DNA from: Eubacterium sp.
GTDB taxonomy: Bacteria > Bacillota > Clostridia > Lachnospirales > Lachnospiraceae
Direction of reading: 5' to 3'
Length of the DNA stretch: 7,393 bases
Assembly: GCA_021442545.1 (NCBI GenBank)
Contig: JABUSX010000305.1
Location: 1-7,393, forward strand
Below, one piece after another: positions 1-5,182 of the stretch (the first letter of the stretch is position 1; each line of letters opens with the position of its first letter). A model generated the notes under the pieces. It did not search any database. It saw only the letters and a list, made by a program, of their open reading frames with translations, and was not told where the DNA came from. The position numbers and the translations under genes were made by a program.

Positions 1-512
1 ATCAAATCTGCCTGGTCAAGTGCCAGCCGAACCGTACGGCGCACGGTTTTTACGGAAAGACCGGCTGTTACGGGATAGATCGGAATCATGCGTCCGCAGA
101 CTTCCTGATAGGCTTCGGGGGTAAAGATTTCCGGATGCTGAAGAAGATATCTTCCGTTCTTCTCAGTCACCAGCCCGCGGAAAACATAATCCCTGCCCGG
201 AATAATATTTCTTCCTATGTAAGGAAGATTGAACCAGTTGATCTGAAGAGTACGCCCCGCACTTTCTGCCGATGCCATTGTGATTGACCTGCCCTGAAAT
301 CTTTTCACGGAAGGCGTTTTTCTTAATCTGCACAGAACCGCATTCTTTTCCCCCGGAATTACATGTTCAGGAGAAAGCGGGATTTCATAGATATCATAAT
401 CTCTCGGATACATACGCAAAAGCTCCTCCTGGGAAGATATTCCGATCTTCCGGAAGAGCTTTTCTGTTTTCGGACCGACCCCTTTCAGAGCCGTCAGCGA
501 TGTCTGTGTCAC
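1..512 (-). CDS. recG: ATP-dependent DNA helicase RecG, N-terminal part (cut by window edge)
   Basis: RecG is a superfamily 2 helicase that remodels stalled replication forks and branch-migrates Holliday junctions in the cytoplasm. Only about 170 of the family's usual 680-700 residues are present; the ATPase motifs lie beyond the window. The visible part opens with a helix-hairpin-helix-like LTALKGVGPKTEKLFRKIGI and then LLRMYPRDYD near residues 32-40, the typical RecG start. The wedge/OB-fold domain that grips branched DNA follows, including RTLQINWFN and GRDYVFRGLVTEKNGRYLLQHPE. I chose GTG at 510-512 because an in-frame TAA, the fakA stop, lies two codons upstream, no ATG occurs until about codon 33, and the conserved N-terminus would be lost with a later start. 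No strong ribosome binding site is visible, so translation probably depends on coupling to fakA, whose stop is 6 bases away. Identity is confident; the exact start is slightly less so. Confidence 0.93.
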   Translation of the reverse strand, partial: MTQTSLTALKGVGPKTEKLFRKIGISSQEELLRMYPRDYDIYEIPLSPEHVIPGEKNAVLCRLRKTPSVKRFQGRSITMASAESAGRTLQINWFNLPYIGRNIIPGRDYVFRGLVTEKNGRYLLQHPEIFTPEAYQEVCGRMIPIYPVTAGLSVKTVRRTVRLALDQADL

Positions 513-518
513 AGATCG

Positions 519-2186
519 TTATTCCACTGAGATGATGCAGTAATAGACCGGCTGTCCGCCGTTTTCAATTTCCACATCACAGTTCGGGTATTGAGCAGCA
601 ATATCTTCTGCCAGACGGGAGGCATGTTCTTCAGAAAGATCCTTTCCGAAATACACACTGATGAGTTCTGCACCATCGAACATCATTTTCCTGACAGCTT
701 CCATGCAGACGCAGTGAATATCCGTTCCGGCATGAAGAAGCCCTTCATCCCCAACGGCCATAATATCCCCCTGATGGATCTCGACGGAGTCAATATGTGT
801 ATCACGCACGGCATAGGTGATTTCTCCGGTTTTCACACGGCCAAGCACATCCCGCATAATTTCCTGGTTGTTTTCAACAGACTCATTCGCATCGAATGCC
901 AGTATCGCTGAAATTCCCTGCGGTATTGTTTTTGTCGGAACAACAATAATATTTTTTTCCTGAACAAGATCCTTTGCCTGATTTGCCGAAAGGATTATGT
1001 TTTTATTGTTCGGGAAAAGAAATATATTTTCCGCATGAACACGGTCGATCGCATTCAGCAGATCCTCCGTACTCGGATTCATGGTCTGGCCGCCCTCAAT
1101 AACGACATCAACGCTCAGCCCCTCAAAGATTTCCTTAAATCCGTTTCCCGCACAGACGGAAATAAAGCCCGTCTTTTTGGGAGGACCCGCATGGACACCG
1201 TTCAGTTCCGCCTGCTGCTCAGCAAGTTTTTCCGCATCACGGATCAGTTTTTCACGATGTTCCAGCCGCATGTTATCGATCTTGATATTGGAAAGAGAGC
1301 CGAGGGTCAAAGCCTCACTGATCACTTTCCCGGGATCATTGGTATGCACATGTACCTTGACAAGTTCCGTATCCGGAACCAGAACAATCGAATCTCCCAT
1401 CAGCAGCAGGAAATGACGAAACTCATCCAGTCTTTCCTTAGGCAGCGGATCAGCCAGATCCACAATAAATTCCGTGCAATAACCAAAAAGAATTTCTTCT
1501 TCAGCCGTGTTCTGCACGACAGACGCTTTCCGGGAATCATCTGCCTTTTCAGAAACAGCACAGATCTCGTTTCCGAGAAGAGCCTGATAGGCACCTTCCA
1601 GTACCACAATAAGTCCCTGTCCGCCGGAATCCACAACGCCGGCTTCTTTGAGAACCGGCAGCATTTCAGGAGTTTTTTCCAGAACCGACTTTCCGTGCTC
1701 CAGAACGATCCCGAAATATTCTTCAACCGTTTTCCCGGATTCCGCTTCCTTTCGGGCCATCTCTGCAATGCCCTTTGCAACCGTAAGAATGGTGCCTTCT
1801 TTCGGTTTGATGACTGCTTTATAGGCCGTCTCCACGGCCTTTTCGCAGGCTTCGGCGATCAGCGGAAGATCCACACAGTCATTATCCCGGATGGTTCTGG
1901 TAAAACCGCGGAAAAGCTGCGAAAGGATAACTCCCGAATTTCCTCTGGCCCCGCGAAGGGAACCGGAGGATATTGCCTTGCAGAGAGAAGACATATCCAC
2001 CGAGGTAAGGTTTTCGATTTCTCTGGCCGCAGCCAGAATGGTCATTGTCATATTTGTGCCTGTATCCCCATCGGGAACAGGGAATACATTCAATTCATTG
2101 ATCCAGTCTTTTTTCTGATCAAGGTTTCGGGCTCCTGAAAGAAACATACGTGACAGAGCCTCGGCGTTCAAAATATTCTGAGACAA
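519..2186 (-). CDS. fakA: Fatty acid kinase ATP-binding subunit FakA (YloV/DAK2-DhaL family)
   Basis: FakA phosphorylates exogenous fatty acids held by a FakB partner, giving acyl-phosphate for phospholipid synthesis; no fakB is in this window. The 555-residue length matches the family (about 550). The N-terminal DhaL-type nucleotide domain (about 1-200) shows PVPDGDTGTNMT with metal-binding Asp39 and Asp41 and Asn45, GARGNSGVILSQLFRGF at 79-95, KPKEGTILTV at 127-136 and VVDSGGQGL at 184-192. The middle domain (about 230-320) has Cys237, His279 and His281 in GYCTEF and VKVHVHTNDPG, matching the zinc-site residues reported for Staphylococcus aureus FakA, as far as I recall. The remaining C-terminal part (about 335-555) is DegV/FakB-like. 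The start is TTG (2184-2186), supported by an AGGAGG sequence at 2195-2200 with 8-base spacing. It lies 29 bases after the Asp23/Gls24-family gene and 6 bases before recG, so it is probably in one operon with both. Confidence 0.95.
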   Translation of the reverse strand: MSQNILNAEALSRMFLSGARNLDQKKDWINELNVFPVPDGDTGTNMTMTILAAAREIENLTSVDMSSLCKAISSGSLRGARGNSGVILSQLFRGFTRTIRDNDCVDLPLIAEACEKAVETAYKAVIKPKEGTILTVAKGIAEMARKEAESGKTVEEYFGIVLEHGKSVLEKTPEMLPVLKEAGVVDSGGQGLIVVLEGAYQALLGNEICAVSEKADDSRKASVVQNTAEEEILFGYCTEFIVDLADPLPKERLDEFRHFLLLMGDSIVLVPDTELVKVHVHTNDPGKVISEALTLGSLSNIKIDNMRLEHREKLIRDAEKLAEQQAELNGVHAGPPKKTGFISVCAGNGFKEIFEGLSVDVVIEGGQTMNPSTEDLLNAIDRVHAENIFLFPNNKNIILSANQAKDLVQEKNIIVVPTKTIPQGISAILAFDANESVENNQEIMRDVLGRVKTGEITYAVRDTHIDSVEIHQGDIMAVGDEGLLHAGTDIHCVCMEAVRKMMFDGAELISVYFGKDLSEEHASRLAEDIAAQYPNCDVEIENGGQPVYYCIISVE

Positions 2187-2194
2187 AATATTGT

Positions 2195-2200
2195 CCTCCT
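2195..2200 (-). promoter_or_regulatory. Ribosome binding site deciding the TTG start of fakA
   Basis: The minus strand reads AGGAGG here, eight bases before the TTG codon at 2184-2186. No in-frame ATG is as well placed, so this strong site is the main argument for a TTG start. Confidence 0.85.
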
Positions 2201-2215
2201 TTAAGCGTCAGCCTG

Positions 2216-2572
2216 TCAGTCGATCGTGCGTACCCCTTCCACGATAACACGGACTCCTTTAACCTTCATTCCTGTATAGGCTTCAAGATTATATTTAACA
2301 TGTTCAATCAGATTTTCTGCAACTGTTGCAATATTAAGTCCATATGCAATAATCACATGAAAATCCAGATATATATCATTCGCTTCGATCCGGACGTTGA
2401 TACCATGCTTCAGGCTGTCCTTTTTCAGGATCCTTACGAGGCCGTCCTTAATATTAACCGCAGCCATTCCGACGATACCGAAGCATTCCACGGCAACACT
2501 GCCTGCATAGGTAACGATGACATCCGGATTGATCATGATCTCTCCAAAGTCAGACTGAACCTTTCCTTTCAT
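2216..2572 (-). CDS. Asp23/Gls24 family envelope stress protein (YloU-like)
   Basis: This 118-residue protein belongs to the Asp23/Gls24 (alkaline shock) family, small cytoplasmic or membrane-associated proteins tied to cell-envelope stress and often found as several paralogues. The signature is visible: GEIMINPDVIVTYAGSVAVE near residues 10-29, then CFGIVGMAAVN at 30-40, and a C-terminal half with YLDFHVIIAYGLNIATVAENL and KGVRVIVEGV. The second half alternates beta strand and helix as expected. There is no signal peptide or membrane segment. The ATG start is preceded by AAAGGAG at 2579-2585 with 6-base spacing. It sits directly upstream of fakA, the same order as yloU-yloV in Bacillus subtilis, which supports a YloU-type paralogue. 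The actual biochemical role of YloU-type members is unclear. It is probably the first gene of the yloU-fakA-recG transcript. Confidence 0.9.
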   Translation of the reverse strand: MKGKVQSDFGEIMINPDVIVTYAGSVAVECFGIVGMAAVNIKDGLVRILKKDSLKHGINVRIEANDIYLDFHVIIAYGLNIATVAENLIEHVKYNLEAYTGMKVKGVRVIVEGVRTID

Positions 2573-2637
2573 TCAGTGCTCCTTTCTTCCTGTGTTTATC
2601 ATGCTCTTTTCCAAGCTGTTCCTTTTAATCCATCGAC

Positions 2638-2664
2638 ATTATAACCCAATCTCTCCGGAAACAA
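2638..2664 (-). promoter_or_regulatory. Probable sigma-A promoter of the Asp23/Gls24-fakA-recG operon
   Basis: On the minus strand a perfect TATAAT (-10) lies at 2638-2643. The best -35 is weak: TTGTTT at 2659-2664 with a 15-base spacer, or TTTGTT one base further with 16. Transcription would begin near 2631, giving a leader of roughly 58 bases before the ATG at 2572. The -35 region falls inside the T-rich tail of the rpmB terminator, so the two transcription units are packed end to end. The -10 is convincing and the -35 less so. Confidence 0.6.
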
Positions 2665-2698
2665 AAGAAAAACATACCGCCATAAAAAGACGGTATGT
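2661..2698 (-). terminator. Intrinsic terminator of rpmB
   Basis: The minus strand forms a 10-bp stem, ACATACCGTC (2689-2698) pairing with GGCGGTATGT (2672-2681) with one T-G wobble, around a 7-base loop. It is followed at once by a T-rich run, TTTTCTTTTGT (2661-2671). It begins 38 bases past the rpmB stop. There is no T run on the plus-strand side, so it should work in one direction only, matching the rpmB strand. Confidence 0.93.
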
Positions 2699-2736
2699 CC
2701 AGCTCTTCACTAACTTAGCAATACCTTTCCGATTTC

Positions 2737-2922
2737 TCAGGCGCGGTCTACTTTTCCGCTTCTGAGACAGCCGGCACAGACATTCATGCGGCAGCTGCCG
2801 CCGGACGTTTTGACACGCACGGAACGGATATTGGCTCTCCACATCTTATTGGAACGTCTATGTGAATGGCTGACGTTATTGCCGAAATGAACTGCTTTTC
2901 CGCAAACTTCACATTTGGCCAT
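2737..2922 (-). CDS. rpmB: 50S ribosomal protein L28, zinc-ribbon (C+) form
   Basis: L28 is a small protein of the large ribosomal subunit. The 61-residue product matches the family length. It begins MAKCEVCGKAVHFGNNVSHS, typical of L28, and continues with RRSNKMWRANIRSVRV. Two CxxC pairs, Cys4/Cys7 and Cys49/Cys52, form a zinc ribbon, so this is the zinc-binding C+ version. Zinc-repressed C- paralogues exist in some bacteria; none is seen here. The start is the ATG at 2920-2922, preceded by AAGGAGG (2931-2937) with 8-base spacing. A GTG three codons upstream overlaps that ribosome binding site and is unlikely to be used. The gene stands alone between its own promoter and terminator. Confidence 0.97.
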   Translation of the reverse strand: MAKCEVCGKAVHFGNNVSHSHRRSNKMWRANIRSVRVKTSGGSCRMNVCAGCLRSGKVDRA

Positions 2923-2937
2923 GTTCAACACCTCCTT

Positions 2938-2963
2938 ATCATGTCATGACGCCCGACCATGAT
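2938..2963 (-). promoter_or_regulatory. Inverted repeat in the rpmB 5' leader, beside the ribosome binding site
   Basis: On the transcript, ATCATGGTC (2955-2963) can pair with GACATGAT (2938-2945), eight pairs with one bulged G, around a 9-base loop. The stem ends directly before the AAGGAGG at 2931-2937. Part of the loop and one arm also make the perfect palindrome GTCATGAC (2943-2950), which could compete. The position would suit translational control of L28, but I know of no described L28 leader motif that matches; regulatory function is inference. Confidence 0.4.
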
Positions 2964-2980
2964 GGCCGCGGCACTCGGAC

Positions 2981-3009
2981 ATTATAGCAAAATCCGAAAC
3001 GGTTTGCAA
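2981..3009 (-). promoter_or_regulatory. Sigma-A promoter of rpmB (TTGCAA-17-TATAAT)
   Basis: The minus strand carries TTGCAA at 3004-3009 and a perfect TATAAT at 2981-2986, separated by exactly 17 bases. The predicted start of transcription is near 2974, giving a leader of about 50 bases. The spacer itself holds an inverted repeat. The -35 lies only about 15 bases past the stop of the GerW-like gene. Confidence 0.85.
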
Positions 3010-3023
3010 GGAAAAGATTTACC

Positions 3024-3425
3024 TTATTTGGATTCCCCGGATTCTTTTGAATCTTTGGAATCTTTAGAATCTTTAGAATCAGAGAACATTCCGGCAACAC
3101 GATTGATTACATCGGGAGCAAGATCCATAATCTTCGTAATGGTATCCTGATCCTTAATGGAAACCAGCTTCGTGGATCCGTCCCTGTCGATCATGAGCAG
3201 TGCACTCGGACTGATTTTTGCACCCATGGCTCCGCCTCCGTTGCTTTTTCCGGTTCCGGTAAGTGTACTTGCACCAAGACCGAACGTAACATCAGCAATC
3301 GGAATCATCAGTTTATCGCCGATCTGTACGGCTTCACCGACAACGGATTTTGTAGTCAGAAATCCGTCCAGCCCGCGGAACATAGATTCAACGTTGGTCT
3401 GAAATTCATTTTTGTTTTCTGCCAT
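3024..3425 (-). CDS. ytfJ: GerW/YtfJ family spore protein
   Basis: This 133-residue protein belongs to the GerW (YtfJ) family. In Bacillus subtilis the member is a spore protein needed for normal germination; its biochemical activity is not established. The family pattern is clear: an N-terminal helix with NVESMFRGLDGF near 11-22, VVGEAVQIGDKLMIPIADVTFGLGAS at about 28-53, a glycine-rich SNGGGAMGAKISPSALLMID at 61-80 and DQDTITKIMDLAPDVI at 92-107. The tail from about 115 is a low-complexity Ser-Asp-Lys repeat, beyond the usual conserved core. There is no signal peptide. The ATG is preceded by GAGGAG (3433-3438) at 7-base spacing, inside the end of the upstream DUF2953 gene, whose stop is only 2 bases away, so the two are probably translationally coupled. 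No intrinsic terminator is seen after it. Membership is confident; the specific role in this organism is inferred. Confidence 0.9.
   Translation of the reverse strand: MAENKNEFQTNVESMFRGLDGFLTTKSVVGEAVQIGDKLMIPIADVTFGLGASTLTGTGKSNGGGAMGAKISPSALLMIDRDGSTKLVSIKDQDTITKIMDLAPDVINRVAGMFSDSKDSKDSKDSKESGESK
3040..3084. repeat. Five 9-bp tandem repeats in the tail of the GerW-like gene
   Basis: On the plus strand five units follow one another: GATTCTTTT, GAATCTTTG, GAATCTTTA, GAATCTTTA and GAATCAGAG, the outer ones degenerate. On the coding strand they give the Ser-Asp-Ser-Lys-Asp-Ser-Lys type tail. Because each unit is 9 bases, gain or loss of a unit would keep the frame. Confidence 0.85.
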
Positions 3426-3427
3426 GA

Positions 3428-4324
3428 TTATTCTCCTCTGCTTTTTCTTTCTTTCCTTTGCTTTAAACTTTTCCGGATCCTGTTCACAAGAACCCTCACT
3501 TCTTTGTCTTTAAAGATCTTTAACACATGCACCAGAATCACCGAAAGGAAAATACGTCCTTTCATTGAAACATTCGTTTCGAAGCACTCTTCCATAAAAT
3601 CCGGAATGATGTCCAGCTCTTCCGGAACCGGAATACATAATGAATAAAAAATACCGAGCAACATACCCGTAGACGAAGGATCATTCGTTCCGAAGCGTAC
3701 ATATCCTTTCACAGTTCTCGGAAAAATATGGCGGAAAATACCGCCTCCTTCTTTCAGGATGACTGTTGCTGCCTGATCAAAAGAAGATGACATAAAATAC
3801 GTGATCCACTTATCAGCATTTCTGAAAAAACGCCGGATCTTCCTGATCAGTTTTCTGATTTTATTGAAAAAGCCGCTGATTTTTGATGAAACCCGTTCAA
3901 ACCAGTCAGGCTCGGCAATATCGTCATCCGCAGCCTGTTTCTTTACCGCAGCCGCACTGCGCTCTCCCGGTGCTACACTGGGTTTTCTGGCTGCCTCTTT
4001 ACGAACCGCTTTCTTTTCCTGCTTTTTCTTTTTTTTGTCTTTATCCAGAATGGATTGGATCAAAGGAAGAATCGAAAAACCGAACAGACGTACATCCCCT
4101 GTGACTTTTTTATCTTCCCGGCTCTCATCATAGGAAAAACGTGCATTTACAGCACGAAAAAGCCAGTAAACGCAGCCTGATGCCTTACATTCTTCATCAT
4201 TTTTTACGATTTCTGCTTTATATCCGACCGGAAAAAACAAAATCAGAAGAACCAGGACAGCAGCAATTCCAAGCAAAACAAGTATGATTTTTCCTATCAC
4301 GGATAAAACTGAAAGAAATACCAT
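3428..4324 (-). CDS. ytfI: DUF2953 membrane-anchored protein (YtfI-like)
   Basis: This 298-residue protein fits the DUF2953 family, whose Bacillus member YtfI is encoded next to ytfJ; biochemical function is unknown. A strongly hydrophobic segment at about 5-32 looks like a membrane anchor or uncleaved signal. The conserved core shows VTGDVRLFGFSILPL near 74-88 and GYVRFGTNDPSSTGMLLGI near 207-225, a family-type motif. Between them is a highly basic linker, including five lysines in a row at 97-101 (part of an A8 run in the DNA), an Ala/Lys-rich stretch to about 135 and an amphipathic KIRKLIRKIRRFFR helix. The C-terminus is also basic (RKSLKQRKERKSR). The ribosome binding site is weak (GGGG about 12 bases before the ATG), but the previous stop is only 3 bases upstream, so coupling is likely. 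Adjacency to ytfJ strengthens the call and suggests a shared role in sporulation or germination, which is inference. Confidence 0.82.
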   Translation of the reverse strand: MVFLSVLSVIGKIILVLLGIAAVLVLLILFFPVGYKAEIVKNDEECKASGCVYWLFRAVNARFSYDESREDKKVTGDVRLFGFSILPLIQSILDKDKKKKKQEKKAVRKEAARKPSVAPGERSAAAVKKQAADDDIAEPDWFERVSSKISGFFNKIRKLIRKIRRFFRNADKWITYFMSSSFDQAATVILKEGGGIFRHIFPRTVKGYVRFGTNDPSSTGMLLGIFYSLCIPVPEELDIIPDFMEECFETNVSMKGRIFLSVILVHVLKIFKDKEVRVLVNRIRKSLKQRKERKSRGE

Positions 4325-4327
4325 ACG

Positions 4328-4675
4328 TCAGCCGTTCCCCTGTTTTAAGTCTTCTTCGATCAGAAACTGCCGCAGGTGACATGCTCCGGTTTCCCGGTAA
4401 GCAAGTGCCGCGATCCTTCCGACAAGTTCCAGCGCTTCCATTCTGCCGATTGCCAGTCCGACTACCTCCGGAAGCCGTTCCCGATGCTTTCTGCTCTGTA
4501 TATAAAAACCCGGCACGATATCCAGCTCTTCTTTTTCGTTCGACGACAACGTGATCAGATAAAGCTGTTTATAGGGTCTTCCTTCTTTTAAGGCTTTTCG
4601 GATTTCCGGCTCATTGGTAAAAGCCTGCGGTCCGAAATAGACCTGTTTCAGACTTCGGAGTATCCCGGTGTCCAT
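4328..4675 (-). CDS. Unrecognised 115-residue protein in the Nudix-ytfIJ operon
   Basis: I do not recognise this family. The product is 115 residues, soluble-looking, with no signal peptide, membrane helix or cysteine pair (a single Cys near residue 99). The first half has a mixed strand pattern (KQLYLITLSSNEKEELDIVPGF); the second half is predominantly helical (LPEVVGLAIGRMEALELVGRIAALAYRETG), ending in an acidic tail. That it is a real gene is supported by a start codon with AAGGCGGG just upstream, a 28-base overlap with the end of the Nudix gene, a stop 3 bases before the DUF2953 start and same-strand placement in a tight operon. The strand-turn-strand then helical layout might suit a small binding or adaptor domain, but I assign no function. 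Confidence 0.75.
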   Translation of the reverse strand: MDTGILRSLKQVYFGPQAFTNEPEIRKALKEGRPYKQLYLITLSSNEKEELDIVPGFYIQSRKHRERLPEVVGLAIGRMEALELVGRIAALAYRETGACHLRQFLIEEDLKQGNG

Positions 4676-5103
4676 AATCCCGCCTTTCTCATATCCAGAT
4701 AAGTCCGGTACGCTTTCTCAAGCATCTGACGTTCATTCGGAAATTTCAGAAGATGCGTTGCTTCATGGTACTTATAGTAGCCGGAGTCTGTAAAATACTC
4801 TTCCTGCTGCGGTTTGCTGTAATAGTTGTCACTCATCATCAGATACCAGTGGACATCCTTTATAATCTCATCATCCGGAACCGAGAATGAATAACAGCTC
4901 TTTCCGATATATTTTACGATGGATGCTCTGGCGCCCGATTCTTCAAAAACTTCACGCACGGCAGTTTCCTGAAAACTTTCCCCCTCTTCCACCGTTCCTT
5001 TCGGAAGAACCCAGCCTTCATAGCGATGTCTGTAATGTTTGTAAAGCACCAGGATCTTGCCTCTGTAGATGACAATACCTCCGCAGCTTACAGCGTGACT
5101 CAT
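4648..5103 (-). CDS. Nudix hydrolase (MutT/Ap4A hydrolase-like)
   Basis: Nudix enzymes hydrolyse nucleoside diphosphates linked to another group, with a divalent metal, in the cytoplasm. The 151-residue product has a perfect Nudix box: Gly36, five residues, Glu42, seven residues, Arg50-Glu51-Val52, one residue, Glu54-Glu55, one residue, Gly57-Ala58. The preceding WVLPKGTVEEGE resembles diadenosine-polyphosphate hydrolases, but the substrate cannot be read from sequence. An N-terminal strand region (AVSCGGIVIYRGKILVLYKH) completes the fold. The C-terminal part, with several tyrosines and a helical KFPNERQMLEKAYRTYLDM, is less usual. I chose the ATG at 5101-5103 because AAGAGGG (5110-5116) lies 6 bases upstream; an in-frame ATG eight codons earlier falls almost on the predicted transcription start and lacks a site. 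It is first in the operon with the unknown gene, ytfI and ytfJ. Confidence 0.93.
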   Translation of the reverse strand: MSHAVSCGGIVIYRGKILVLYKHYRHRYEGWVLPKGTVEEGESFQETAVREVFEESGARASIVKYIGKSCYSFSVPDDEIIKDVHWYLMMSDNYYSKPQQEEYFTDSGYYKYHEATHLLKFPNERQMLEKAYRTYLDMRKAGLWTPGYSEV

Positions 5104-5136
5104 GAATATCCCTCTTTTACTGCACATTTTCTATAA

Positions 5137-5165
5137 AGTATACGCCGATTCGGTCCTTACTGCAA
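5137..5165 (-). promoter_or_regulatory. Sigma-A promoter of the Nudix-ytfIJ operon (TTGCAG-17-TATACT)
   Basis: On the minus strand TTGCAG (5160-5165) and TATACT (5137-5142) are separated by exactly 17 bases. Transcription would start near 5130, giving a leader of about 27 bases before the chosen Nudix start. It lies in the 79-base gap between the PBP stop and the Nudix gene. I see no intrinsic terminator in that gap, so some read-through from the cell-wall genes is possible. Confidence 0.75.
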
Positions 5166-5182
5166 CCTGTCCGGATGTATTG

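Noticed and set aside
1400..1780. A 126-codon minus-strand frame inside fakA in another frame
   Set aside because: It is a shifted reading of the fakA coding strand, with a Trp/Arg/Lys-rich translation and no motif. The correct frame is uninterrupted, so there is no frameshift.
1035..2138. A 367-codon open frame on the plus strand opposite fakA
   Set aside because: It lies wholly antisense to fakA, which has all family motifs. The translation is rich in Phe, Arg and His with no recognisable domain, and codon bias of the real gene explains the lack of stops.
2639..2842. A 67-codon minus-strand frame over the rpmB end and terminator
   Set aside because: It is out of frame with rpmB and runs through the terminator hairpin; it has no ribosome binding site or homology signal.
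5104..5127. Longer Nudix protein starting at the upstream ATG at 5125-5127
   Set aside because: That ATG would be about 3 bases from the predicted transcription start with no ribosome binding site, whereas the ATG at 5101-5103 has a well-spaced AAGAGGG and begins at the family-typical N-terminus.
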